Shown: in pieces, positions 40,093 through 51,800 of the stretch
Numbering within the stretch: the stretch's first letter is position 1
Layout of the letters: each line of letters begins with the position of its first letter
Source: Chondrosia reniformis
Taxonomy: Eukaryota > Porifera > Demospongiae > Chondrillida > Chondrillidae
DNA: 64,000 nt
Assembly (NCBI GenBank): GCA_947172415.1
Contig: OX359197.1
Location: 4,961,673-5,025,672, forward strand
Direction: 5' to 3'
Notes under the pieces: model-generated
Seen by the model: the letters and a program-made list of their open reading frames with translations, nothing else
Database searches by the model: none
What the model was told of the DNA's origin: nothing
Program-made: the position numbers and the translations under genes

Positions 40093-43000
40093 ATATTTCA
40101 AAGATGGATAGGTTCTTGGTCCAATACATCTTTCTCCTTCACCTCTGTCCTTCATAGCAATTGATGTTGCCATGTTGTTAACTTCACATTTGCATTCAAA
40201 TGCCTTAACTGCAGTCTTAAGCATATATAAATGGGGTATATACATGTGTATAAGATAATCTGAATATTAACAGTATTTATATAGTATGTCAAATTTAGAC
40301 TTACCTTAAGAGAAAAGATATCACAGAGAGTATCCTTGAACTTGCAATTGTTGAAATGTTGCTATATGTAATATAAATGAGATGGGAGACAGGCAGCATT
40401 CATAGTTGGTTATGACATAATAGTCTATAATATAGCTACACCATCTTAGGCTTTGTATTACAACCTAAATAATATAACCAGCACATGTAGTACATTATGT
40501 AAATGAACCTTAAGCGCTTGCAATTGGATATTGACACATAAATGTGCTTAGCCTATATATGCGTAATATACAATTTGATATATATATAAGATCTGATACA
40601 TAATAATACAATTATGTATAGTGAAATAAATAACAATCATATATAGAAATACATTGATGTAAATAATATATAATATTTAAGAGTCTGAATGAGGGCTGGC
40701 CCATGGTCCCTAAGATTGCAGCAGCATTGTCTCGCTCCAAGGCCACAGACACCTGTTGCATGACAAAGGTGTGTGACTGTGTTTTGTGGGTAACAGCTAA
40801 AATTTGGCTGCCAATGTCTACAAAAGGTCAAGAGCATCTATATCCATGGCTACAGTTGTCTATACAGCAATACCACAACAAAATGGTGAGTCTGCATGGG
40901 ACAGTTCAAGGTACTTTGACCTCTTCCTCTTCTCTGCTAATACTGCAACTGCTCTCGCTTCCCTGGTGGCTTGGGATAGGTGTGAAGCAGCAAAGGTGTC
41001 TACACAAGTGGCATCCCAAATGAGGGTATGGACAGCTTTCCAGGGGATGATCGAGACCCCATCAGGTCATCTGACCTGCAAATACCAGCAGGTTCCAGGA
41101 TGGGATTTCTGCTGCTGCCAAGGAACACTTGATAATGTTGTTAATTGCTACATGGCCAGAGTGGTGCCCTTCACTCCTGGAGCAATCAACTGAGACCATG
41201 TGTTGCCCATTTGTCCACCATGACACCACAATGGTAGCATGTGTTGTGGATGGTATAAAGAAACCCCCTGGTGGAGTCCATCAGGTATATGCACACCACC
41301 CCGTCTTCCATTCGGAGACCAAGAGATGAAACTGAAAATAGGGCATCCTCAACTACTGCATATGAGACACCATGCATGTATATAGCCTACACCAGAATAT
41401 GTTCAATGAGGCTCGTACAACCAGCAGCAGATCTAGAAGCCAGCAATGCAGATGGCGCAAGCTGTGTTGCACTGCAAACCCCAATACCTCCACGGCCAGT
41501 AGGCAAGGATGCCTGGGTCTAAGGGGAATCATCAACCATGCAGGTAAACATTGAGGATGGTTATGAGAGAGGAGCAAAGCAATGAATCAAAGGTCCTGAG
41601 AAATGGGACAGGAAACACGGTCCTGTCCTGATCATGAACATCTTAGGAATAGCTATATATATATATATACAGTGGCATAACAAGGTAATGGCATCATGTT
41701 TGGAAAAATTACTCTGCCCAGTTCCCAAAGTCTTCAAGGCCTCCAAGTTTGCAGCAAGAGAGGTGTCAATTGAGCCACTCTGGCCTATTGGAGATCCCAG
41801 GATAACTGCTTCTTTGGATGGACTTTGCACTTAGCTGGGGCGATGTGCAGGAGCTTGTTACCAGCTTGTTCCTTGCTGATCAACTCTGTCTTGCTGCTGT
41901 TCAGGTACATACCTAGAGATGTTCAATGGTTAGTACATTCAGGATGGGGGACTGGATGCTTAGATCTCAGGGCAATGATGGTAGCTTCACTGTTGCTTGC
42001 AATAGAATCCTCTGAGCATGTTAGACATATGGCTCCCTTGAAATCTCCTTCTTCCAATTTCTCTGACACTCTTCTGGCCAACCTCCGGAGTGGTTCCTGG
42101 TGTTTCTGAGAGTTGCATGGGCTTGGGCCTCCCACAATCTGGGGGAACAGAAAGAGGTGGGTCACTCTCCTCAGCCAACTGCTGATTGACATGTTTGGCC
42201 AAATTCTAACATCAACCGCCTCTTGTAGAAAGTATAGAAACACAAAAGCAGTGCCCTGGGGAACTTTAAGAGAGGCACATCCAGCTTTTTGTACTTTTGG
42301 CTGCTGTCACTTCATCAAGGATGGTGGTCAGCTTCCTCATCGACTGATCTCGTGAGGTACATGGGAGCCTCTACAAAATCTTCATGTATGGTAATGTAGT
42401 GAAATCCTCCTTAGGGGAAGGGCGTCACTTGGGCAGGAAATCGTCAAGGGTGAACATTGTGTGTCTGCAGTGGAGAGTCTGATCCTGGGCATCAATAGCC
42501 TACTGGGCTGTGTACCCGTACTGTGCCATCCTTCTCAGAGGCATCAAAATGGAGGCAGGTGTTGCAAAGGAAAATGTGTATAATAACTTTTGGTAGGTTA
42601 TATAACAGGTCTTTCATTGCGAAAATTTGAAATGTATATTAAGTACTGTAATTCGGGAAATTTTCGTTGTTAAAATGTTTTCGTGGTAAGCCAAAACCAC
42701 AAAACTTTCTCACACGAAATATTTTTAACAACAAATTAAAAATGTGTTGTACGATCTACATATATATAACATACGTATATACGGTCACGCGAACCACTGA
42801 AAATGGCTCTGCTGCAATACACCTGCAGCGCAAAGATGATCCCTTTCATAATCCTCCATTTTCTCAATGTATTTTCGTGGTTGCCCCCAGACCACAGAAA
42901 TATTTTAACACGAAAATTTCCCGAATTACGGTATAACTGATCACTTAACCAAACCAGATTCAATACTCAATACTTATAATTAGGTGTAACATACCATTTT

Positions 43001-45864
43001 TCAACATGATATATACGTTAAAGTATTTAATACAGGGAACTAAATTTAAACCTAGTAAGAGCTTTGGATATATATATGAGGATATGTACAAGAATTTTCT
43101 CCATATATATATACGTAGGTATTATATAGATGAAATGATGCATGTGACAATATACGTGTATATATAAGAGGAAGGACATAAATATAAAATTAAAGGTATA
43201 CAGTTATAGATTCTGTTTTTCTTATTTATTATTTTCTCATACGTATATTTATATATAAACTGAATGTTTACGTATCTTACTCTTGCTTCCTTTAGTGCTC
43301 CAGTAGTGCCACATAGCTTACACAGATAATCACCTTCACAGATATTCACCGGGCACGCACATAACTACAGTATTAGCAAGGGCATGCCATTAATCAGTCA
43401 GTTTCAATATATAATAGCCTAACATAATACATGTATACTACAGTTTATAGTTAATGGTGTGCATAAATAAAATGAAGAAGCAAAAATGTATAATATATAT
43501 CCAGAATATCGGATGACCTTTCAATTATTTAGATTACATGAATCATTATGTGTTTCAGAAGCAATGGTTAACCTGGCAAAATAGACTATTTACATGCCTT
43601 TGATTTGTCCAGATCTTGTATTCTCATTTGTGTAAATGGACAGAATCTAGATGAAGTCATATAAATGAATCAACAAAGCAGATATAAATAAAAGAATTTC
43701 AAAGTTTTTAGCAGGCATTTTTCAACTTTTTGAGCTATCATAGAATATCAGAAATGCAAGCAGTTCAGTAGGTCTTTACTGTTAAAAATAAATAGACATC
43801 CTCTCAGAAATTGTGATTATATATAGGGGAAATTATAATCACACCTTACTGTGATCATTTACTTCATTTTTAACAGCATTTTGTCTTCTTTCTATATATA
43901 GATGATTATAAAGTCAAACGACAACCCATCTAATTAAGGCAACTTCATAACAGTATATACAGTCGACTCCACTTATAACGAACTCGCTCATAACGAATTT
44001 TGGGTTATAACGAACGATTGTCAAAAAACAATTTCCTGTCCATTCAATTCCTTCTGTTTATAACAAACAACCCTAAACAAACTTCTATTATAACGAACGT
44101 GTTAACTTATGATTATGTATGTGTGAAGCCAAAAACGGCTGTATTTATCTTTCTTAAACCGAAGTTACTGGACGAAGGGAGGAAGGAGAAGGGTATTTGT
44201 GACGAATTTTCAGTTGAAAAGTCCACCCTGAGTACCATTAATATACTGTTTTATGTAATTTTAATTTTGTAAGCATTCTACTGTATTCATACTGCACTGC
44301 AAATAAAGTACATTTGGTTATAAAGAACTTCTTTTATAAAGAACAATTATGCTGGGATTTTGGTGTTCGTTATATCAGGAGTCGACTGTACATATGTGGC
44401 AATATATATATTACAAGTACCAGGTTAGCAATATGAAAATTACACTACATATATGTTCCAAGGTATCTAAAGGCATAAATTAATAAGACTTGGGGCTATA
44501 ATGTAACGGACCTTTTATATATACTATATGCACAGTATGTCCACCAATAACACACCATATATACAATCCATATACATATAGTGACTTGCATTCAATGAGT
44601 GGACAAATTTGCACTTTTGTGGTCAGAATGCACTGAATTGAAGGTCTCTGAAAGTGCATAAAATTAATGACCTGATAACAGGTATACCTGGCATATTATG
44701 AAAAATTAACAAAATGAGAAAGAATGCGTGAGCCAAACCCACCTTCTTTATATGTATACCACTATAAAGGCCCGAGTGACTAGGAAAGCTCATGTTGAAA
44801 TTCAATCACTCGTAAACGCTAGCTGACATGAAATGGTTCTCTCAGACGTTTTCTCTAAGTAGGGTTAATTAGCCAAAAAACATGGCCGCTCTATCAATTA
44901 AAATCAACACAATGGTTCAATTTTTGGCTATTTACAGTCGCTATTTACACTGTTCTAAATGCCATAACATGTTTTGATGTGCTAAAAGTGGTTACCCGTA
45001 ATAGGCCCAATTTCAAATTCTTTTTTCTTCCTTTTTCAAATGAACATTACTAACATGCGAACTTATGCCTGCAGATACACTAGATAATCATTAATTTTTC
45101 TAAACTAGGGAAGAGGCTACTATAAGTGTTTGAAAACACTCTACACGAAACAAGTTAATTTAAAAATGTGGTCTTCTTGGTCGCCATTCAATATAAGAAT
45201 TTGGTTTTCACCTCTTTTCTCTTTGACTGCAATGTATTTTGACTTGTCGCCAAGAACTTTCAAAACAAATTAAAAACATTTAAAAATATGATGGCCAGTG
45301 GTGTACCAATAACAATGAATAGCACATCTCAAAACGTATCGAAACAAGATTGAGATATATACAGCTTACAGTGGCGGATCGAGAAACTTATTTTGGATGG
45401 TGCACAGGTCAGGCACAGGAAGCAATTAGATTGCACAAGATGTCAAAGAAAGATGGCGTTCAGCAAGAAGGAAGAGAGTAATAGAACGTTTTAGACTACT
45501 GCATAGTCTAAGTACATCATGAAGCTTCATACGATGTACTTAGACTATGCAGTATGAACTGGCCATCCCTACTTCTAACTTCATCTTTAATGCTTTCATT
45601 TACATATAAAGCGGCATGTGCATAAATACATGGCAACATTTATTAACCATGATAGTATATCGATTGTGCATGCACTTACTCTGGTAACTGTAGCTGCTTC
45701 ATGGAGAGACATTCAGTGCATATAATACAATATCCACAACAGCCGACCTCCTTCCCCTTGGGTGTTAAGGGGAGCTTGCAAACAATACAAATAACAGTTG
45801 TCATTTGCCAGAGACTGCATGCTCCCTTGTTATACAAAAAACTGAACATCATTCCCAATGATAC
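40093..45864 (-). CDS. Gene H: RING plus C2HC zinc-finger protein (partial, paralogue of F)
   Basis: Minus-strand exons found: 45864-45680 (RING-like: CIVCKLPLTPKG ... GCCGYCIICTEC, ends phase 2), 43364-43281 (84 bases, phase 0-0: Cys-rich, CKLCGTTGALKEAR), 40361-40305 (QHFNNC..., phase 0-0) and 40215-40093 (Cys-containing, phase 0-0). Exons two and three together form C-x2-C-x11-H-x3-C, as in gene F, with the same 84-base exon length and splice position. By analogy with F, one exon of about 40 bases (phase 2 to 0) is still missing between 45680 and 43364, and both gene ends are unresolved. RING proteins of this size are often E3 ligase-like or adaptor parts; that role is inference. The introns are swollen by transposon relics. 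Confidence 0.55.
40690..42580 (-). mobile_element. Decayed reverse-transcriptase element
   Basis: Minus-strand fragments in shifting frames read as a retroelement polyprotein: LRRLARRVSEKLEEGDFKGA (about 42100-42040), a block with LGSPIG and HDAITLL (about 41830-41690), GGIGVCSATQLAPSALLAS (about 41490-41435) and SHTFVMQQVSVALERDNAAA (about 40775-40715). These match in order a reverse-transcriptase family common in invertebrate genomes, probably non-LTR. A TA microsatellite and several frameshifts interrupt it, so it is dead. It lies within a large intron of gene H. Confidence 0.6.
42644..42933. mobile_element. MITE with 24-base terminal inverted repeats
   Basis: TACTGTAATTCGGGAAATTT... at the left end (42644-42667) and its complement at 42910-42933, with one mismatch. 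A second inner pair (GTTAAAATGTTTTCGTG against its complement) is also visible. About 290 bases, non-coding. Confidence 0.75.
43960..44388 (+). mobile_element. pogo/Tigger-type element with transposase HTH relic
   Basis: The ends CAGTCGACTCC...TATAACGAAC are inverted repeats (43960-43983 and 44365-44388), flanked by TA on both sides as in the Tc1/mariner-pogo group. Inside, 44150-44241 encodes PKLLDEGRKEKGICDEFSV followed by EKSTLSTI, which resembles the CENP-B/pogo helix-turn-helix. The catalytic part is gone, so it is an internally deleted, dead copy. Confidence 0.7.
44845..45606 (+). mobile_element. Old, diverged foldback element of the family 1/2 group
   Basis: It shares CTAAGTAGG, the GGCCGCTCTAT block, the AACATGCGAACTTATGC block and the terminal CTACTTCTAACTTCAT block with the younger families, in the same order, with many indels. 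A further insertion with a 20-base-arm hairpin (about 45498-45553) lies near the right end. It is non-coding. Confidence 0.65.
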
Positions 45865-47147
45865 CTACATATATACAGAAGCAAAAGTATATATACCATT
45901 CATACATACATACTGGCTATATTACTAGCTATATATATATTGTATAGAAGGACTTTTCACTGGCCATGCATATATAATGACTATGCATTTCATGGTACAT
46001 GTATATACTAATTTTATTATACATATACTCATTTGTTGCACTACAATAATGACATACGGCATGCAATAGTTCTGATGACTGTAGACCTAGATGTAAATTT
46101 TAAGATCAAATTAAGCTCATATAGGTAAATGATATATATAGTTGGTTCACATTTCTTGATTTAGGCTTATCATGATCACACACCTGTAATTACCAGGGGC
46201 CTAGGGAGGGGGTTTTCACTACAGAAACCCCCTTTCAGAAAATTTGAAACAATGTAATAATAGTGCCAAAAGAACTGTATTGGAGGATGACTTAGTGCTG
46301 ATTCTGGCCTTTTTGCTGTTACATACCCACAAATTACTTTTAAATCGTTTACTCATGATTTCAGTTTCCTAAAGCGAGGCGGCCATATTGATGATGTAAT
46401 TTTTGACGTCATGATGCTTGTACATTGACTGAATTTTGATGGTGTATGTTATAAGGGGAATTGACGTTAAAACTTAGAATAGCTACTTGGACTTGAAATA
46501 TATCTTACTGATCATATATTAGTGAAGCACTTGCTGGTAAATATATAATATTATATCCATACTTTAGCTATATAGATATATTTATAAGTTGTAGTTTATA
46601 GCTACTCGCACATACTCTACGCAACATTATAATCTTCGCGTAGAAGACGACATCTAGATCTATTATCTCAAGATGATTGTATAATTAAATCTATAATATA
46701 TACTACTTTTATATAGCTATTACCAATCGTACCTCTAGTTCGCTTGGGGAGAAAGGCATATTGTTTTGCAATGTTCAATACGACAATAATTTAAGATCAC
46801 CTGAATTCTATATATAATTCATTCACTTCCCGCAAACTTTTTTTTATATTTTACCTCTATATATTTTTGTTGCAGTAATTATATGCTTTCGTAATGGTAC
46901 TTCCCAAGGGGAATTTTATTAAACCTATATATATATATATAGGGATTCTTTAAAAGAAATAAATCCAGACACTTGCTTGTACTGAAACATACCTATGCGC
47001 ATTCCTAATCGAATTAAATATCCTAATAAGGTGTTGTTTATGAGCAAAGAGGGTACTTCCCCCCAAAAAGTACCACGAAATTTACCTATATAACGTCCTG
47101 TAATATTCTGTGCTGCTGTTTTCACTAAACCAGTGACCACAGTCAGA

Positions 47148-48091
47148 ATGGATAGGAGGGTAAACAGACGCCATTTGTAATCATTAAGCTATGTGTATGT
47201 ACATATTATGTACTTGGTTTGTTTTATAGGAACCTTGGAATGGAGTTTCAAATGAAGACATTGCTGTCAATTGTCCTTCTGAAATTCAGTAATTAAAGAT
47301 GTTACAGATATATAAATCTTAATTTGTAATCTAAATTTAAACTTTATATTCATTCATGTAAAACTTCACATTATATATATGATTCATTCTTCTATATTAG
47401 GGATGTTATCATAGACATCAGTGGTTCTCTGATTGATGAGAAAGATTTTAAGATTCTACGATGTACATATTGCAAGTCGTTTGCAGTGGACCCGGTTGCT
47501 GGTGACTGTGGACACATATACTGTCTCAAGTGCTCTTATAATGTGATCCTAAAGTGAGCCATATATCATTTCTGACTGCAAAACTCAGAAGATGGTCATA
47601 AAAAGTAAGGAAAACAATTTGTGCATTTTTTATACAGATGTTGCCAAGAAAATGACTGTGGTGAGATTCTGACTAAGGTATATAATCATTATACATTGAA
47701 GGCTTCTATATGTAGTTATAACTTCTCTATTATAGCAATATATAGGAATTTGAAGCTTTTTAAGTATACTTTATTTATTTACAGTATTATACCATGTCTA
47801 CCATAGTAGTCAGCTGTACAGTTCGAATTCTTAATTTAAGCGTTTTTCTAAAAATTATTACTAGTTTTTTGAGAGTCAAACATGCAAAGCACAACAGATG
47901 TATTACTTTAAAGCCTGTTTGATTTGTGGAGAGATTTTCAATCTGGGCGAACTCCAGGTAGGACTTGTTCATTTTTCACGATTAACCTATATTCAAATTT
48001 TTATGACTATTTTCTTTAACAGGGTCATGTCAAAGAGTGCAATCCAACTTTGAATGTCAAAAAGCTATTTCTGGTTCCAAGTTTTTCATGA
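47148..48091 (+). CDS. Gene F: small RING plus C2HC zinc-finger protein
   Basis: Model: exons 47148-47159, 47230-47288, 47401-47553, 47638-47677, 47874-47957, 48023-48091; 138 aa; all phases match (0, 2, 2, 0, 0). The RING-like core is RCTYCKSFAVDP...GDCGHIYCLKC plus CCQENDC; a second finger CLICGEIFNLGELQ GHVKEC is C-x2-C-x11-H-x3-C. The RING + zinc-finger order recalls the N-terminal half of TRAF-type proteins, but there is no MATH domain. E3 or adaptor activity is inference. The 12-base first exon is the weakest part. Its paralogue H is divergently oriented upstream. GTACTT/GGGGAAG blocks recur near 46900, 47050 and 48810. Confidence 0.65.
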
Positions 48092-48795
48092 TCCTCTATG
48101 TATGGGTCAGGTACACTTGTTAACTTTTGTGAGTATTATTATATAATGTCTTCTATATAAATGTATCATTTTATTTCATTGCCCAATGTTTGCACATGTA
48201 CAATTTTGTTTTAGCAAACCAATCTATATTATACATCTAATACCATTAATAAAGACTTGCATATACGTAGGACTGGTATACTATATAAGTTACTAATTTT
48301 GATTATCCGTTATTAGAAAACCTAAACAAATTTTACAACTTCAAGCTTCAATATGTATGCTTGCATAATAAGAGGATATACTAGTTGCATGTGCATGCAT
48401 GAACTATGATGTATATACAATACTCATAATATTTTACGTATACTGCACTTGTAAACACTTGAATATTTTTTATTGTGATTTTGAACTGGTACATTTTAAG
48501 ATGTCTTTAAATGTTTGTGCTTAAAGCTATATTGCATGGATTTAAACTGATCATATATATGCAATGATCATATACTAAACATATTTTGATAAAAATTAGA
48601 TGGCAACATATGTTGCAAATCCCTTCATGTGATGAGCTCTTCAAAATATGCACTAACTACTAGAAAATGTTTGAGTAAGCTTTTTTTTGCTTATTCTACC
48701 TACTGAAGTAGGAAGCAAGTGTGTCATATATATATCTGTTGTGTTCTAACGTCTGAAGGTCACTTGCATGATCAGCAAAAATACTCTTCTGGCCA
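48092..48795. other. Spacer between gene F and receptor D
   Basis: AT-rich, no gene seen. The last 100 bases form the promoter region of receptor D. Confidence 0.5.
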
Positions 48796-48803
48796 TGACG
48801 TCA
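48796..48803 (+). promoter_or_regulatory. Perfect CRE upstream of receptor D
   Basis: TGACGTCA lies about 90 bases upstream of the receptor D start codon (48889). Receptor C has the same site about 120 bases upstream of its start. Confidence 0.4.
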
Positions 48804-48888
48804 AATGTGTTGTGGTACTTTCCAGGGGGAAGCACCGTCTACCTATACCAATGGGGCCGCGTTCTTTATTGTTGATTAGCCAAGAGTA

Positions 48889-51800
48889 ATGATTTCCGGG
48901 TTGTATACTATTATTTTGGTGTCTTGTTCCTTAGGTTAGTTGAATATATGTATATGTTCTTCGTTAAATGGTTCCAAAGTACAGTGTATTGTTTATTTCC
49001 ATACAATACCCCCCTTGACCAAAGAGACTTTCCCCTTTCATCTTCTGTTTTGGTGTTTTTGTAGCTTATCATGTCACAGAAGAACAACCGATTTGTTCAC
49101 TAATTATTCAGTCCCAGCATGGATTCTATCGAAAGATCGAGGATTGTCAGACAACAGCCTCCCTAACGGACCCGCTTACGGCGCGTGCCTACTACAATGA
49201 TAGAGTACCGGTCGGTTACAGTACACTTGTAGTCGATGACCGCGTGTTTGACATCTCCTTTAAAACTAAGACCGTCACAATAATCGATTTGTCTGAGCCG
49301 AATACTTTGCGCCATCAAATCACCACGGTATCGTTGACCTTCTTTCCAACTGCCTTGGGTCAGTATAGTGGTGATATGGTGTATGTGAGTGGTGAAGGAG
49401 AATGTGATAGTAGTGGACATCAAACAATATTCTCCCAATCCATTGGATCCGTACATTGTACTAAAGAAGGTGACCTCTGGTGTCTGTCCTCTTTCACAAA
49501 AGTGATTGTGACCAAAAGAAACTGTTCATTGCCTCTGTCCTCTGTTGCTTTCGTAAGTTCAGAGTTCCCCTGCATCTTAGTTGATGATAGGCCTTCAACC
49601 AATGATATTTGGTGCTATCGTGCTGACATTAGTCAACAATCTGGTAAGCGTCTGATTGGGTCATTTGATAAGAACAGAGCGGATTTTATAACTTTCCCAA
49701 AATCAAATGATGAATTTTACATGCAATATAAGTACAAAACTATAAAGTCAAATCCCAAGTACCAGACCTTTAGTGTAATTACAGAAACAGGAAACACCAC
49801 CAAAATGTCGAGCCCAAACTGCCCTATGATTGGGCCTGGAGTTTTTACTTGTCCACAGTTCGTTGTATTGGGACATGAGATGGCAGAAATAGCTCTAACA
49901 CCACCACAAGTCCTTTTGGTTGGAGATGATCGTATCATTGCCTATGCAACTGATAAAGGAGTCAAGGTGTACAGTCCCACCTTTCCATCTGGTGTACTCC
50001 TTTTGAATTCTACCAATGTCTGCACAGACTTAAAAATTTCAAACTCAATCCACATTTTAGATAAAGGAAACCGGATTATAGTAGCCATGTGTGACAAAGT
50101 AAAGTCTTCTGGATACTTTCAGATCTACATACTCTACAAAGGGAACTATGAATTAAGTGAAAGGTCCGGTGATGACTGTATATCTTTGAATATGGGACAA
50201 GTAATTAATGCATTCAGTCCAGGGAATATTGAAATCAGTGTGCGACATCTTCTACATCCAACAAAAGAAACAGTTACTGTTAATGACAGTCCATCGTCAA
50301 ATCTAAGTCTTTTAGGTGTTTTGGTAATATTGGTATTACTAGTTATAATATTGATACCATCCTTGATATATCTTGTGAAAAAGGTGAGACAAAGAAAATC
50401 CAAAAAATACCAAAACTTTACGACTGTGCGAACTACAGAAGATGAATGTGAAACTGATGTCGAGAGTCATAGAGATGATGATAATGATGATATTGATGAT
50501 TTCCCAAAACCTAAGGGCAGCTCACCAACCATTAACAATCACGTTTATGACAATGAAGATCCTGTTATTTCAGTATTTCCTAATAGACATGTGGTAACTG
50601 TCCATTTTGAGCAGCCAACTTCATTACAAAACAAAGATCCTGGATCCCCAAAACCTATTGATAATAGTAACTCTGTTTGTACTGGTTCAGGCAATGTCAA
50701 TCCAGCACACCTAATCTGTGTGTCCGACCCTGCTGCTGCTGTCAATAATCAGGTGATCCCCATTCCTGAAGATTCACTGATGAATGACCAGACTTCCACT
50801 TTCTCTCAGCTTCTTGATGATAGCCCAAGGAATCAGATTCTATCTAGCAATGTTCATCTTAGCTTTGGACCTCTATCCAATCCCCTCCATCCTAGTAGTT
50901 CTCAATTCTTATCCAATCAGGGCCGTCCTAGGTCTCAATCTGCACCTAATCAGGACTACTTGAGCCATCAATCTGCACCTAATCAGAGCCTTATTAGGTC
51001 TCAATCCCTGCTCCATGATGAACAACATCCTCCCCCTCAATCCACAGCCAATCGGGACCATCCTCCCCCTCAATCCACAGCCAATCGGGACCGTCCACCC
51101 CCTCAATCCACAGCCAATCGGGACCATCCTCCCCCTCAATCCACAACCAATCGGGACCATCCTCCCCCTCAATCCACAGCCAATCGGGACCATCCTTCCA
51201 CTCAATCCACAACCAATCGGGACCATCCTTCCACTCAATCCACAGCCAGTCAGGACTGGCCTCTTTCTCAATCTGCAACTGGAAAAGGATTGGAGATAAA
51301 ATATGAAGAATTTGTCCCTCTGAAACCCATTAAATGGATTAAACAGAAAACCCAAGAAGGTAAGCATGCTTTTGTATATATGTATAGGAAATACACACAT
51401 ACGTAGATACATGTATATAATGTATCAAGTTTTATGGTTTTATAGTGTGTATATAGCTGTACTTGCATTTTATAAATGCATTCTACTTTGTACCATTAGA
51501 GAGTGTTGTACATGACATGGAGAAAGTTAGCCAGGTAGACATACTTGAGAGGTAAACATGAATGTACAGAGTAATACCTTTCAGTGATTATTCACTTGCT
51601 GAGTCTCTGCACAGGCCTAGCGCAACAATTAATTAATTCCCCTAGTTTTTATATCAAAGGATTAGGCATATTATTTTACCTGACTTTTTACAAAAATCAA
51701 ATGAAATAAGCTTGTACTTTTTAATTTTGAAGCACTCAGGATTGTGTAAAAGCTGTCGGTAAAGCTAATTGGGTTATCCAGAAGCCTCCTGTCATTAAAG

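Noticed and set aside
46925-47140. Minus-strand frame overlapping the start of gene F, possible first exon of gene H
   Set aside because: No matching splice phase and no zinc-finger residues; left out of the gene H model.
50909-51412. Minus-strand frames of 94 and 167 codons
   Set aside because: Antisense shadow of the 33-base repeat in the receptor D tail.
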